From Allostella vacuolata (GTDB lineage: Bacteria; Pseudomonadota; Alphaproteobacteria; ATCC43930; Allostellaceae), in NCBI GenBank assembly GCA_006739055.1, contig AP019702.1, positions 3,993,388-4,057,387 of the forward strand: 64,000 nt of DNA, in the 5' to 3' direction. Below, piece by piece: positions 52,019 to 61,443 of this stretch. How positions within the stretch are numbered: position 1 is the first letter of the stretch; every line of letters starts with the position of its first letter. The notes under the pieces are model-generated. The model was given only the letters and a program-made list of their open reading frames with translations. It was not told the DNA's origin and did no database searches. The position numbers and the translations under genes are program-made.

Positions 52019-52702
52019 TCAGCGCGGATTGGAGCGACGCACGACGCGCTCGATCTCCTCGCGGACCACCGCTTCTACGAGACCCGGGAGGCGGGAATCC
52101 AGCCATTCCTTCAGCATCGGCCGCAACAGCTCGCGCACGAGGTCGTCCAGGGTGCGGCCGCTGCCGGTCGCAAGGCCGCCCAGGTCGGGGCCGGCGGACG
52201 CGAATCCGGCCCGGGTGATCGCGGCGATGGCCGCCGCCGCCTCGGCCGCGACATCGGGCGAGACGAGGCCGGCGGCCTCCGCCCGCTGGTCGCGGTGCGG
52301 CGCCTCCGGCGGTGCGGCGGGATCGGGCCGGATGGCGGAATCGGGCGAAAACTCCGGCTCGGACCGGCCGTGGCGGCCGTCGGCTTCGGGCAGGATGCGC
52401 GGCTGGTAGACCTGGGTCAGTTCCAGGACGTCCTCGACCTCCACCGCCCGCCGCGGCCGGCCCGACCGTCGCGGCTCGCCCCGGGGCTCGACCTCGAGCG
52501 GGATCGCCTGCACCCGCGCCGGCTCGATCGTGTCCTCCGGGCGCGGTGCCAGGGGCATGGCGATGACCGGCTCCTCGCGCGCGCTCACCACCACCGGCGC
52601 CGGCGAGGGCACCGGCCTGGCGCTGTCGTCGGAGATGATCCGGCGGATCGACGCCAGGATCTCCTCCATCGACGGGTCTGGCGGGGTCTTCCGTTCGCTC
52701 AT
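52019..52702 (-). CDS. popZ: PopZ-like polar organizing protein (DUF2497)
   Basis: 227 residues from the ATG at 52702; a longer frame upstream lacks the family start. SMEEILASIRRIISDD is the conserved N-terminal helix that recruits polar partners. The middle is Pro/acid-rich and disordered. LDDLVRELLRPMLKEWLDSR with EAVVREEIERVVRR is the C-terminal oligomerisation region. PopZ forms a polar condensate that tethers ParB-parS. Position between tolC and valS is typical for Alphaproteobacteria. Confidence 0.9.
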   Translation of the reverse strand: MSERKTPPDPSMEEILASIRRIISDDSARPVPSPAPVVVSAREEPVIAMPLAPRPEDTIEPARVQAIPLEVEPRGEPRRSGRPRRAVEVEDVLELTQVYQPRILPEADGRHGRSEPEFSPDSAIRPDPAAPPEAPHRDQRAEAAGLVSPDVAAEAAAAIAAITRAGFASAGPDLGGLATGSGRTLDDLVRELLRPMLKEWLDSRLPGLVEAVVREEIERVVRRSNPR

Positions 52703-52845
52703 GGCATCCGTGCCCTTCCGCCGTCCATCTTCAGCCGTTCGCCGGATCGTCCTGGCACGAGGTCGTGCAGGCGGCGGGCTGTCCGGGCGAGGGACGGCGA
52801 CGCCCCTGCCGTGCGGGTGCGCCGTCCGGTTGGTCGAGGGGCCGG

Positions 52846-54222
52846 CTAGTCGAGTGGACCGCCCAGGCCCGCCCACTTGTCCTTCACCGACTCGTAGTAG
52901 GCATCCATGTCGTAGATTTCGACCGGCAGGCCGAGATGGCGCGCCGTCATCTGCCCGATCGCCGCCGTCAGATCGTAGACGCCGACCATCTCGTCGCGCT
53001 GCGAGCTGACGAGGTTGACGCGGGCGTTGAACAGCTCCTGCTCGGCATCGAGGATGTCGAGCACGGTGCGCGAGCCGACCGCGGCCTCCTGCTGCACGCC
53101 ATCGAGCGCGATCTGGGCCGCACGGATGTTCTCGCGCAGGGCCTGGATCTGGGCCCGGGCGGACTGCAGCGTGTCCCAGCGCGAGCTCGCCTGCTCCACC
53201 ACGCTGCGGCGGTTGGTCTCGATCTCGATGCGGCGCTGGCCCGCGGTCTGCTTGGCCTCGCGGACCCGGGCATAGGTGGCCCCGCCCTCGTAGAGCGGCA
53301 CCGACACCCGCGCCAGCACCTGGCCGGTGGTGATCTTGGTGTTCTCGCTCTGCAGCTCGTCATTGTGGTTGACGGATGCCTCGAGCGAGACGGTCGGCAG
53401 CAGCTCGCCCGCGATCGAGCGCACGTTGCTGCGCGCCGCCAGCTCGCTGAAGCGGGCCGAGACGATCTGCGGGTTGTTGGCCTGGGCCAGGCGCTTGGCG
53501 TCCTCGCGCGTGGCCGGGGTGACCGGCACCCGCTTGGGGAAGCTGATATCGATCGGCTGCAGGGCGCTGATCCGCTCGAAGGTGGCGCGCGCCACCTCGA
53601 CGTTGCCATCGGCCTGGCGCTTGTCGGCGACCGCGCGGGCCAGGCGCGACTCGGCCTGGGCGACGTCGGTGCGGGTCACCTCGCCGACGCGGAAGCGGTC
53701 CTGGGCGGCCTCGAGCTGGCGCTTCAGGACCTCGATGTTGTTGGCGTTGAGCTGCACCACGGCCAGGGCGCGATAGAGATTCATGTAGGACGTGACGGCG
53801 GCCTGCAGCACCTGCTGCTCGATCACGAACACCTGGGCGCGCTGCGCCTGCACCTGGAACACCGCCCGCTCGGTGTTGGCGACGGTGCGGCCGCCGCGGT
53901 AGAGCGGCTGCGAGACGGTGAGATTGGTGCTGAACGGGTTGAGCCGGTCGGTCTGGCGGATGCCCGGGACCTCGGTGCGCTCGCGCGAGATGCCGTAGGA
54001 ACCGCTCGCCTGCACCGTCGGCCGCCAGCCGGCCAGCGACTGCGGCACCAGCTCGTCGTACGACCGCAGGCGGGCGCGCTCGGCCAGCAGCTGAGGGTTG
54101 GTGTTGTAGGTGCTGACCAGGACCTCTTCGAGCGTCTGCCCGGCCGCGGTGCCGGGCAGGACCGCCGCCGCCATCAGACACGCAGCCCCGATCGCCCGCT
54201 TCACTGTTCGCCTCGTGGCCAT
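52846..54222 (-). CDS. TolC-family outer-membrane channel
   Basis: 458 residues from the ATG at 54222, which has GGAGGG 5 bases upstream (a start 33 bases earlier has none). The signal peptide ends near AAGQ. Two internal repeats of the OEP fold follow, each with long helices (TYNTNPQLLAERARLRSYDE and ANNPQIVSARFSELAARSNV) and strand segments (GSYGISRERTEV, ASVNHNDELQSENT). TolC forms the exit duct for type I secretion and RND pumps; the RTX protease at 14241-15635 is a possible cargo. The family is certain; which pump it serves is not. Confidence 0.93.
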   Translation of the reverse strand: MATRRTVKRAIGAACLMAAAVLPGTAAGQTLEEVLVSTYNTNPQLLAERARLRSYDELVPQSLAGWRPTVQASGSYGISRERTEVPGIRQTDRLNPFSTNLTVSQPLYRGGRTVANTERAVFQVQAQRAQVFVIEQQVLQAAVTSYMNLYRALAVVQLNANNIEVLKRQLEAAQDRFRVGEVTRTDVAQAESRLARAVADKRQADGNVEVARATFERISALQPIDISFPKRVPVTPATREDAKRLAQANNPQIVSARFSELAARSNVRSIAGELLPTVSLEASVNHNDELQSENTKITTGQVLARVSVPLYEGGATYARVREAKQTAGQRRIEIETNRRSVVEQASSRWDTLQSARAQIQALRENIRAAQIALDGVQQEAAVGSRTVLDILDAEQELFNARVNLVSSQRDEMVGVYDLTAAIGQMTARHLGLPVEIYDMDAYYESVKDKWAGLGGPLD

Positions 54223-54256
54223 CCGACCCTCCACGCCCCCGCCGGGGGACGACATG

Positions 54257-54913
54257 TCAAAATACGAATTCCGGCTTGCTCTCGGTGCCGGCCAGCAGCG
54301 GCGTCGCCGCGTCGAAGATCACCCGCCGGGAGACCACCCCGCCCTCGCGCCGGGCCAGGACGGCGCGGCCCATGCCGTCCACCATCTCGACCGCGACCAG
54401 CCGGCCGCCCTCGGCCAGCTGCGCCTCGACCGCGGCCGGAACCCGCGGCACCGCGCCCGAATAGAGGATGACGTCGAACGGCCCCCGGGCGGGGCAGCCG
54501 TCGGCGAATCGCCCCTCGACCACCGTGGCGTTGTCGACGCCGAGCGCGGCCAGGTTCGCGGTCGCCTGGCTGGCCAGCCCCGGGTCGCTCTCCAGCGCGA
54601 CGACATGGGCGACGAGCCGGGCCAGGACCGCCGTGCCGTAGCCGGTGCCCGCCCCGATCTCCAGCGCGCGGTCGCCCGGCTGGGGTGCTGCGAACTGCAG
54701 CAGGCGGCCCAGGATCATCGGCTCCACCAGGTAGCGGCCGGCGCCGACGGGGATGTCCTCGTCCACATAGGCCACGCCGCGCAGAGCCGGCGGCACGAAA
54801 CGCTCGCGCGGGACCTGCAGGAAGGCCGAGACGACCGACAGGTCCGTCACCTTGTTGGGACGGATCTGGCTGTCCACCATGTTCGTGCGGGCTGCTGAGT
54901 AGTCGGTCGCCAT
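54257..54913 (-). CDS. Protein-L-isoaspartate methyltransferase-like protein
   Basis: 218 residues from ATG 54913. ARTNMVDSQIRPNKVTDLSV opens a PCMT-like fold, with LEIGAGTGYGTAVLARL as SAM motif I. It differs from the true pcm product at 33181-33840: the TISQPxxVA substrate motif is replaced by YLVEPMILGRLL. This subgroup sits before tolC in many Alphaproteobacteria and may have a different substrate. Likely co-transcribed with tolC (34-base gap). Confidence 0.88.
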   Translation of the reverse strand: MATDYSAARTNMVDSQIRPNKVTDLSVVSAFLQVPRERFVPPALRGVAYVDEDIPVGAGRYLVEPMILGRLLQFAAPQPGDRALEIGAGTGYGTAVLARLVAHVVALESDPGLASQATANLAALGVDNATVVEGRFADGCPARGPFDVILYSGAVPRVPAAVEAQLAEGGRLVAVEMVDGMGRAVLARREGGVVSRRVIFDAATPLLAGTESKPEFVF

Positions 54914-55177
54914 GGAGCGAGGATATCCGCTTCTGTCCGATTCCGGGGCGGCCGCGCCTGCCCCCTTGCCCCTGTTATATACTTGCTGCACTGCGGGGAG
55001 CGCAATCGCCCGCCCCGCGCCCGGTTGAACCGATTGCTCCAGCCCCGCACCTATCCTGCGGATGCGCAAGGGTTCGTCGCTCGGCGCCGCGGTTGCCTCG
55101 CCGCCGTCCTTGACCCTGGCGGCAGGCGCCGCGTATAGAACCGCCTGCCTCGGGGACCATCCCTTCCACATGTCCGG

Positions 55178-55251
55178 GGCGCGGTGGCCGAGTGGCTAGG
55201 CACCGGACTGCAAATCCGTTTATCCCGGTTCGATTCCGGGCCGCGCCTCCA
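55178..55251 (+). tRNA. tRNA-Cys (anticodon GCA)
   Basis: Complete 74-base cloverleaf. The acceptor GGCGCGG pairs perfectly with CCGCGCC. The anticodon loop contains GCA, the T-arm has GGTTCGATTCC, the discriminator is T (U73, as expected for tRNA-Cys), and CCA is encoded. It lies alone between the divergent PCMT-like and dehydrogenase genes. The rest of 54914-55177 holds nothing I can support. Confidence 0.97.
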
Positions 55252-55362
55252 ATGTGCTCCCCCTCCCCGACCCGGCTTCGGGCACGTTCGTGCGTGAAAC
55301 CGACGGCGGCCGCCCTAGGTTCATGGGCTGGAACGCCACGCCATGTCCGGGACGCCCCGCCG

Positions 55363-56529
55363 ATGAAGCACTCCCTTGCCGCCCTGCTGCTGGCCGCGCT
55401 CGCCATCCATGCGCCGGCCGTCCTCGCCGACCCGGTGCGCGGCCCCCGCCCGCAGCCGTTCGACGACGTGGCCGTGGCCAGCCCCGACGGCATCGCCGCC
55501 CGCACCTGGGTGACCGGGCTGGAGGCGCCGTGGTCGCTGGTCTTCCTGCCGGACGGCCGGGCCCTGGTGAGCGAGCGGCCGGGCCGCATCCGGCTGGTGG
55601 AGGAAGGCGGGCGGCTGGCGGACGAGCCGGTCGCCCGGGTGGCGGCGCGCCAGGGCGGCGAAGGCGGGCTGATGGGCCTGGCGCTGCATCCGCGCTTCCC
55701 GGACGAGCCCTTCCTCTATGCCATGCACACCCATGCCGAAGGCGGCGAGGTCGGCAACCGGGTGATCCGCCTGCGCCTCGCGGCCGAGCACGGCCAGCCG
55801 GTGCGCGCCGCCTTCGACCACGTGGTCCTGGCCGGGGTGCCGGGGGCGCGGTTCCACAATGGCGGGCGGATCGCCTTCGGGCCGGACGGCATGCTCTACG
55901 TCGCCACCGGCGAGATCTTCGACGCCCCGCGGGCCCAGGTGATGGCCGACCTGGGCGGCAAGATCCTGCGGGTGACGCCGGACGGGGACGTGCCGGCCGA
56001 CAACCCGACACCCGGCTCGCCGGTCTGGTCCTTCGGCCACCGCAACGTCCAGGGGCTGGCCTTCCACCCCGAATCGGGCGCCCTCTTCGCCAGCGAGCAC
56101 GGGCCCTCGGGCGAGTTCGGCCTGCGCGCGCTGGACGAGGTCAACCTGGTGCGCCGCGGCGGCAACCATGGCTGGCCGCTGGCCGTGGGCGCGCCCGGCA
56201 TCGACCGCTTCGTCGACCCGATCCTCGCCTGGCCGGACACGGCGACGCCGCCCGCCGGCATCGCCTTCTGGCGGGGCGACCTCTATGTCGCCACCCTGCG
56301 CAGCCAGGCCCTGCTGCGCGTCGTGCTGGAGCGCCACGGCGCCGACAGCTGGAAGGCCGCCCGCGTCGAGCGCTGGTTCGCCGAGGGCGCGGCCCTGCCG
56401 CTCGGCCGCCTGCGCGACGCCGTCGCCGGCCCCGACGGCGCCCTCTACGTCGTCACCAACAACCGCGACGGCCGCGGCCGGCCGCGCGAGGGCGACGACC
56501 GCATCCTGCGCATCGAGGCCGCGCCGTAG
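55363..56529 (+). CDS. PQQ-dependent sugar dehydrogenase-like protein (GDH/sorbosone type)
   Basis: 388 residues from MKHSLAALLLAALAIHAP, a signal peptide cleaved near VLA-DP. The six-bladed propeller is shown by LEAPWSLVFLPDGRALVSER, GGEGGLMGLALHPRF, FHNGGRIAFGPDGMLYVATG, FGHRNVQGLAFHPESGALF and VTNNRDGRGRP. These include the conserved His of GHRNxQG and Arg-x-Asp-Gly. The family is soluble glucose/aldose sugar dehydrogenase (YliI-like) in the periplasm. Cofactor use is by family only. Confidence 0.92.
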   Translation: MKHSLAALLLAALAIHAPAVLADPVRGPRPQPFDDVAVASPDGIAARTWVTGLEAPWSLVFLPDGRALVSERPGRIRLVEEGGRLADEPVARVAARQGGEGGLMGLALHPRFPDEPFLYAMHTHAEGGEVGNRVIRLRLAAEHGQPVRAAFDHVVLAGVPGARFHNGGRIAFGPDGMLYVATGEIFDAPRAQVMADLGGKILRVTPDGDVPADNPTPGSPVWSFGHRNVQGLAFHPESGALFASEHGPSGEFGLRALDEVNLVRRGGNHGWPLAVGAPGIDRFVDPILAWPDTATPPAGIAFWRGDLYVATLRSQALLRVVLERHGADSWKAARVERWFAEGAALPLGRLRDAVAGPDGALYVVTNNRDGRGRPREGDDRILRIEAAP

Positions 56530-56585
56530 ACCGAACAAAGGGTTGGCATCGGCGGAGTCGGCTGCTATAAGCCGCGCCGCGCTGA

Positions 56586-56661
56586 TCCCCGGTAGCTCAG
56601 TTGGTAGAGCAAGCGGCTGTTAACCGCTGGGTCGCTGGTTCGAGTCCGGCCCGGGGAGCCA
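56586..56661 (+). tRNA. tRNA-Asn (anticodon GTT)
   Basis: 76-base cloverleaf. The acceptor TCCCCGG pairs perfectly with CCGGGGA. The anticodon loop CTGTTAA contains GTT, the T-arm has GGTTCGAGTCC, the discriminator is G and CCA is encoded. Its 3' end points into the accessory region that begins at once downstream, so it is the probable integration site of that island. Confidence 0.97.
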
Positions 56662-56998
56662 GTGCCTTTCGTACGCCATGGCGGGATATTGCGCGGTGCC
56701 GTGCGCTTTTCCCTACGCTACGATCTGGTGCGCTGTCGCTGCCACCAGCCAGCGCATGACCGCTCGATCGAAGGCAGGCGCGGAACTGCAATAGGCGCTA
56801 CGGTGACCTACTGCCCATCCAGGGCATTCGTCGCAGAATCAGCGGCCTTAGCGTGGAAAGACAGGCGACGGCGGTCTGCGGCAACTCGCGCCAGGAACGG
56901 AACAGAAGACCGAGCACCAAGCGGAGTTCCGCGGCGGAATGGTGAAGGAGCGCCTCTAGGGAAGAATGATATCAGCGTGTTGAGGTGATGGCGGCGAC
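56662..56998. other. 337-base gap after tRNA-Asn with no supportable gene
   Basis: Base composition drops visibly compared with the core just upstream. A 108-codon plus-strand frame (56662-56988) and short minus-strand frames exist, but none has a recognisable motif or good ribosome site, and no integrase fragment was seen. I also looked for a repeat of the tRNA-Asn 3' end here and up to 64000 and saw none. Confidence 0.6.
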
Positions 56999-57778
56999 TC
57001 AATGTCCGATCGACTTTGCGACAGTCGAAAGCGCTTCAATCACCTGAGGCATCAAGCCTGTGACCTTGATCACCGCTGCTGGCGCGAGCGCCACCAGAAA
57101 GGCGTCCACGAACTTCGTCGTGCGCTGCCCAACCCATGTCGTCATCCGGATGCCGAATTTCAGAAGGCCCTCGGAATGCCGAGCGATGATCTGTTGATCG
57201 ACGACCGGCTTCGCCAACTCGGTCTCAAGCGTAGCGATGTCATTGCGCGCAGTTTCGAAGGCGGTCCGCCTTTCGTCCACGGGAGCCATCGGTTCTGGAG
57301 GGTTGTTGTGGCCGATACCGCTGATGTCGGTGAATTCGCGCTCGACCTCGTCGATCTGCCTGCGCAATTTCGCAAGCGCTGCCAGGGCGTCCGCTCGCGA
57401 AATCGAGGTTGCGCCCGCAGCCAGTTTTCCGATCGCTGATAGACGATCCGCCGCCACAAGTTCGTTGAAGTGAACATTGGCCAGAAGCATCGCACGAATA
57501 CGTGCCCGGACTCCGGCGCCAACCTGCTGGGCGGGTGAATAGCCAAGGACCAGAGGCCCGCCGAGTTCTTGAACGACCGCCGAGATGTTGCGAAAACGAT
57601 ATCGGAGCGAGGCGTGATTGCGTCCAGGCAGCCCTTCGTCGAGCAGTGCGCTGGCGGCTGCGTCGCGCCGAAACGCCAGTCCAGATGCCTGCGCACGCAG
57701 GAGAAAGACGTAGGCATCCACTGCGTCAGCGAGTTCGGCGTCCGTCCAAGGCGTGTTCGAGCTGACTGGTTTCCGCAT
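56999..57778 (-). CDS. Island protein with HNH/restriction-associated N-terminal domain
   Basis: 259 residues, divergent from the vsr-dcm operon. The N-terminus (PWTDAELADAVDAYVFLLRA, then GRNHASLRYRFRNISAVVQE and GYSPAQQVGAGVRARI) matches a pattern I associate with N-terminal domains of HNH-type and McrA-like restriction proteins. No HNH or other nuclease motif follows. A mid-protein IGHNNPPEP is a short motif frequent in phage/plasmid-borne alphaproteobacterial proteins. The C-terminus (about 220-259) is hydrophobic and could be membrane-active. It may be an accessory or effector of the neighbouring defence module. Product otherwise unrecognised. Confidence 0.55.
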   Translation of the reverse strand: MRKPVSSNTPWTDAELADAVDAYVFLLRAQASGLAFRRDAAASALLDEGLPGRNHASLRYRFRNISAVVQELGGPLVLGYSPAQQVGAGVRARIRAMLLANVHFNELVAADRLSAIGKLAAGATSISRADALAALAKLRRQIDEVEREFTDISGIGHNNPPEPMAPVDERRTAFETARNDIATLETELAKPVVDQQIIARHSEGLLKFGIRMTTWVGQRTTKFVDAFLVALAPAAVIKVTGLMPQVIEALSTVAKSIGH

Positions 57779-57937
57779 GTAGGCTCGTTTCGCATCACCG
57801 AATCAGCGGTCGCTTATTCCGTCACTTTAAGGCGACGGGAACGAGATCCACAACGGGCGTGGTTTCCAGGCGCCGCCGTGACGGCCGCGACGCCAACAAC
57901 CCTTGGCAGATGGCAGCCGCCGCCTCAGACTACGGCC

Positions 57938-58357
57938 ATGGACATTATCGACAGGGAGGCCCGGTCGCGGCTGATGGCCCGCATCCGCAGCAAGGACACC
58001 AAGCCCGAGATGGTGGTGCGACGCATCGCCTACAGGCTGGGCTTCCGGTTCCGCCTGCATCGCAGGGATCTGCCGGGCAGTCCCGACCTCGTGTTCCCCG
58101 GCCGGCGGAAGGTGGTCTTCGTCCACGGGTGCTACTGGCATCGGCATCCCGGTTGCCGCCTAGCCTACGAGCCTAAGTCGAACATCGAGTTCTGGACGGG
58201 GAAATTCGCGGCAAACATGACGCGCGATCAGAAAGCTCTGCAAGACCTTCACGACCAGGGTTGGGATCCCTTGGTAATCTGGGAGTGCGAGGTTAAACAT
58301 TCGGAACTTGTAACTTCGCGCCTGTCGGCTCACCTCGGACCACCTGAAGAGCGATGA
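57938..58357 (+). CDS. Vsr-type DNA mismatch (T:G) endonuclease
   Basis: 139 residues. RSRLMARIRSKDTKPEM is the family N-terminus. HRRDLPGSPDLVF contains catalytic Asp50, and FVHGCYWHRHPGC holds the histidines and zinc ligands. IEFWTGKFAANMTRDQK and WDPLVIWECEV complete the fold. Vsr nicks at T:G mismatches left by deamination of 5-methylcytosine, and Vsr-like enzymes also act as nucleases in restriction modules. Its stop overlaps the dcm start (ATGA). Confidence 0.92.
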   Translation: MDIIDREARSRLMARIRSKDTKPEMVVRRIAYRLGFRFRLHRRDLPGSPDLVFPGRRKVVFVHGCYWHRHPGCRLAYEPKSNIEFWTGKFAANMTRDQKALQDLHDQGWDPLVIWECEVKHSELVTSRLSAHLGPPEER

Positions 58358-59844
58358 AGATCGATACTGCAGTCCGGCAAGCGAAGCTGGAGTGCCTGCG
58401 TAAAGGGAGCGCGCCGCGCGCGCTCGAACTGTGCTCGGGTTGCGGCGGGATGTCGCTCGGCATGCAGTCCGCTGGGTTCGAGCTGCTGGGCCACGTCGAG
58501 TTCGATGAGACCGCGGCGGCAAGCTATGCCCTGAATTTCAAGCCTCCGGTCGAGGCGCAGAAGGCGGCCTGGAGCCTCCCCCGCGACATGGTGGCGTCCG
58601 ACCCCGCCAGCCTGGCTAGGGAGATCGGCCTGGACGGCGATGTCGTCGAGCAGTTCGACGTCCTGGCCGCCGGCCTTCCCTGTCAAGCCTTCGCCCGCAT
58701 CGGACGCTCGAAGCTGCGGTCGGTGACCGGTGATGACGAGGCTTACGTCAATGACCCGCGGGCGAAGCTCTACCAGCGGTTTCTGCAATACGTCGAAGCC
58801 GTTCAACCGGTGGCAATCCTAATCGAGAATGTCCCTGATATCCTCAATCACGGCGGCCACAACGTGCCGGAGGAAATCTGCCAGACGCTGGAGACCCTGG
58901 GATACAGCGCCCGCTACACCCTGCTGAACGCCGCCTACTACGGCGTGCCGCAGATGCGGGAACGGCTGTTCCTGGTGGCTATCGACAGCTCCCTGGGCTT
59001 CGCGCCGGGCTTCCCCGAGCCGACCCATGCCGTAAAGCTGCCGTCCGGCTACGAGAGCGCCCGCTCCGTGGCGCTCAAGCATGTTCCGGCTCACGGCTCG
59101 CGCTTCGGCGAGATTCCGCGCGCCCGTCAGGCGCTGCCGGAGGCAGTCTCGGTCAAGGCCGCGCTCGGCGATCTACCGCGCATCACAGAGCACTTCTCGG
59201 CGCCGACCGACATGCGGCGGCGCAAGCTGACCGACCGGCTGCCCTACGCCAGCTTCACAGACCTCAGCGCCTACGCGAAGATGATGCGAGCTTGGCCAAG
59301 CCATCAGATTTCGCTCGCCGACACCGACGGCCACGTGGTGCGGATCACACCGCGCGACTTCGAGATCTTCCGGCGGATGAAGCACGGCGGCGACTATCCG
59401 CACGCTAGCTCGGTCGCAGAGACGATCTTCAAGGAGAAGTTGGAAGCCCTGGCCACCCGGCCGCGGAAGGGCTCGAAGGCTTGGGACGAGCTGCGTGCCA
59501 AGCACGTGCCGCCCTATGATCCGGGCAAGTTTCCGAACAAGTGGTGGAAGCTTAACCCGGCCCTGCCATCCCGGACGCTGACGGCGCACATGGGCAAGGA
59601 CACCTATTCGCACATTCACTGGGACAGTGGGCAGAAGCGCACGGTTTCGGTCCGCGAGGCGGCCCGACTCCAGTCCTTCCCCGACAGCTTCCGATTCGCC
59701 GGCGCCATGAATGCCGCGTTCCGCCAGATCGGCAATGCGGTGCCGCCACTTCTGGCGGAGGCAGTCGCCCGCCGCCTGAAGCAGGATCTCTTGCGCAAAC
59801 CCGAGCAGCGCGCTCAGGACAAGACGGATTCAGAAGCCGCCTGA
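58354..59844 (+). CDS. C5-cytosine DNA methyltransferase
   Basis: 496 residues with all m5C motifs: I (ALELCSGCGGMSLGMQ), IV with nucleophile Cys110 (LAAGLPCQAF), VI (AILIENVPDIL), VIII (PQMRERLFLVA), and IX-X (RTLTAHMGKDTY, FRQIGNAVPPLLAEAVA). The variable target-recognition stretch is about 260-390. It is coupled to the Vsr-like gene by ATGA and followed by the GHKL ATPase gene. It probably marks self DNA for the module; target sequence unknown. Confidence 0.95.
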   Translation: MKIDTAVRQAKLECLRKGSAPRALELCSGCGGMSLGMQSAGFELLGHVEFDETAAASYALNFKPPVEAQKAAWSLPRDMVASDPASLAREIGLDGDVVEQFDVLAAGLPCQAFARIGRSKLRSVTGDDEAYVNDPRAKLYQRFLQYVEAVQPVAILIENVPDILNHGGHNVPEEICQTLETLGYSARYTLLNAAYYGVPQMRERLFLVAIDSSLGFAPGFPEPTHAVKLPSGYESARSVALKHVPAHGSRFGEIPRARQALPEAVSVKAALGDLPRITEHFSAPTDMRRRKLTDRLPYASFTDLSAYAKMMRAWPSHQISLADTDGHVVRITPRDFEIFRRMKHGGDYPHASSVAETIFKEKLEALATRPRKGSKAWDELRAKHVPPYDPGKFPNKWWKLNPALPSRTLTAHMGKDTYSHIHWDSGQKRTVSVREAARLQSFPDSFRFAGAMNAAFRQIGNAVPPLLAEAVARRLKQDLLRKPEQRAQDKTDSEAA

Positions 59845-59973
59845 GCTCCGCAAACCGCGTTCGCCTACTCATGGTTGCCGACCTGGAAGCGTGCCTGTAG
59901 CGTAGTGCTGGGGACGGAGGGCGTTAGATCCAGGCAGAAGTGACACGCGGTTGTCGAAAGGGCCGGCCGCCGG

Positions 59974-61443
59974 ATGAAGTACGAGACGAATCCGCCCGAC
60001 GCCGCCTCGCTGATGATGTCGGCCCGAAGCTTCGGCAACTACGACCTGCCGGGCGCCCTGGCCGACCTGATCGACAACAGCATCAAAGCTGGTGCCCGCG
60101 AGATTGCTCTGACTTGCCGATTCAGCGACGGCGACCCCGAAATCCGAGTCCGGGATGATGGACACGGCCTTTCCGGCCAGGAGCTGCGCGACGCCATGCG
60201 GCCGGCCAGCAGCAACCCCCTCGCCGAACGGTCCCCCGACGACCTCGGCCGCTTCGGCTGGGGCATGAAGTCGGCCTCGTTCTCACAGTGCGCCCGCCTC
60301 ACGGTGGTCAGTCGCCGGGATGGCGAGCTGACCGGCTGCGTCTGGGACTTGGCCGACGTGGACGCTTGGCGCATGGGTGTGCTGGATGCCGACGAAATCG
60401 CCGACCTTGCCTCGCCGGAACTGCTGTCGAAGGACGGCGTGGAGGTGATCTGGGCCGACTGCGATCGGCTGTCGGAGAACGGCAGCGTCACCCAGGCGGA
60501 GTTCAATGCGCTGATCGTTCACGCCGGCAACCGGCTGGCCCTGATCTTCCACCGCTACCTGTCCGGCGAGGTGCGGGGCCGGAAGCTGACGCTCCGGCTC
60601 AACAACCGGAAGATCGAGCCGGTAGACCCGTTCTACCGCGACCACGAAGCCACGCAGCAGCTCGAAGCCGAGCCGCTGGAGATCGGCGGCCGGACCATCG
60701 ACATCCAGCCCTTCATCCTGCCGCACTACTCGAAGCTGCTTCCCAACCAGTACGACCAGCTCGGTGGCGAGGAAGGGTTTCTCCGGAACCAGGGCTTCTA
60801 CGTCTATCGCAATCATCGCCTCATCATCAGCGGCACCTGGTTTAGGCTGCTACGCCACGGCGAGCTGTCGCAGCTCGTCCGGGTGCGCGTGGATATTCCC
60901 AACGCGCTTGACCACATCTGGAAGATCACGATCGACAAGTCGGACGCGCAGCTCCCCGCGGTGCTGCGCAACCGGCTGCGCCAGATCGTCCAAGGCCTTA
61001 GCCGTCGTTCCGCGCGGGTGTTCCGCTCACGCGGCGGCCGGCTGGATCGCGCCGGCACGACCTCTGTCTGGAGCCGGTACGCGCGCGGCGGTGAGATCCG
61101 CTACGCGATCAACCGCGAGCATCCGGTGATCGAGGCGCTGCTGGAGGCGGGCGACGACGAGCAGAAGCTGACGGCCAACGCCGCGCTGAAGGTGATCGAG
61201 CAGGCCTTCCCAGTCGCCGCCTTCACCCAGGACGCCGCGCGCGAGCCCGACGCGATCCACCAGACGCTGACCGACCCGTTGGTCTTCAGGGCCGATCTCA
61301 ACGCCGCTCTTCCGATGCTGCTGATGCAGGCCGGCGGCGACTTCGCGGCCCTGGAGGCCCTGCTACGGGTGACCGAGCCGTGGTGCGAGGCCTGGGGCGC
61401 CACCGAAGCCATACTCAAGGAAAAGGGCTGGCTGAATGCGTGA
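59974..61443 (+). CDS. MORC/MutL-like GHKL ATPase of restriction-type module
   Basis: 489 residues. The GHKL ATP fold is shown by LADLIDNSIKAGA (N-box, with Asp31 where MutL has its catalytic Glu), RVRDDGHGLS (G1 box) and DDLGRFGWGMKSASFSQC (G2 box). An S5-like second domain follows (IDKSDAQLPAVLRNRLRQIV). This matches the bacterial HATPase_c_3 proteins related to MORC ATPases that are found with Z1 helicases, methyltransferases and Vsr-like nucleases. It would act as an ATP-driven clamp or sensor. The Z1 gene begins within its last 8 bases. Confidence 0.9.
   Translation: MKYETNPPDAASLMMSARSFGNYDLPGALADLIDNSIKAGAREIALTCRFSDGDPEIRVRDDGHGLSGQELRDAMRPASSNPLAERSPDDLGRFGWGMKSASFSQCARLTVVSRRDGELTGCVWDLADVDAWRMGVLDADEIADLASPELLSKDGVEVIWADCDRLSENGSVTQAEFNALIVHAGNRLALIFHRYLSGEVRGRKLTLRLNNRKIEPVDPFYRDHEATQQLEAEPLEIGGRTIDIQPFILPHYSKLLPNQYDQLGGEEGFLRNQGFYVYRNHRLIISGTWFRLLRHGELSQLVRVRVDIPNALDHIWKITIDKSDAQLPAVLRNRLRQIVQGLSRRSARVFRSRGGRLDRAGTTSVWSRYARGGEIRYAINREHPVIEALLEAGDDEQKLTANAALKVIEQAFPVAAFTQDAAREPDAIHQTLTDPLVFRADLNAALPMLLMQAGGDFAALEALLRVTEPWCEAWGATEAILKEKGWLNA

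Noticed and set aside
56662-56988. 108-codon frame directly after tRNA-Asn as an island gene
   Set aside because: No ribosome site, no domain, and composition typical of non-coding DNA.
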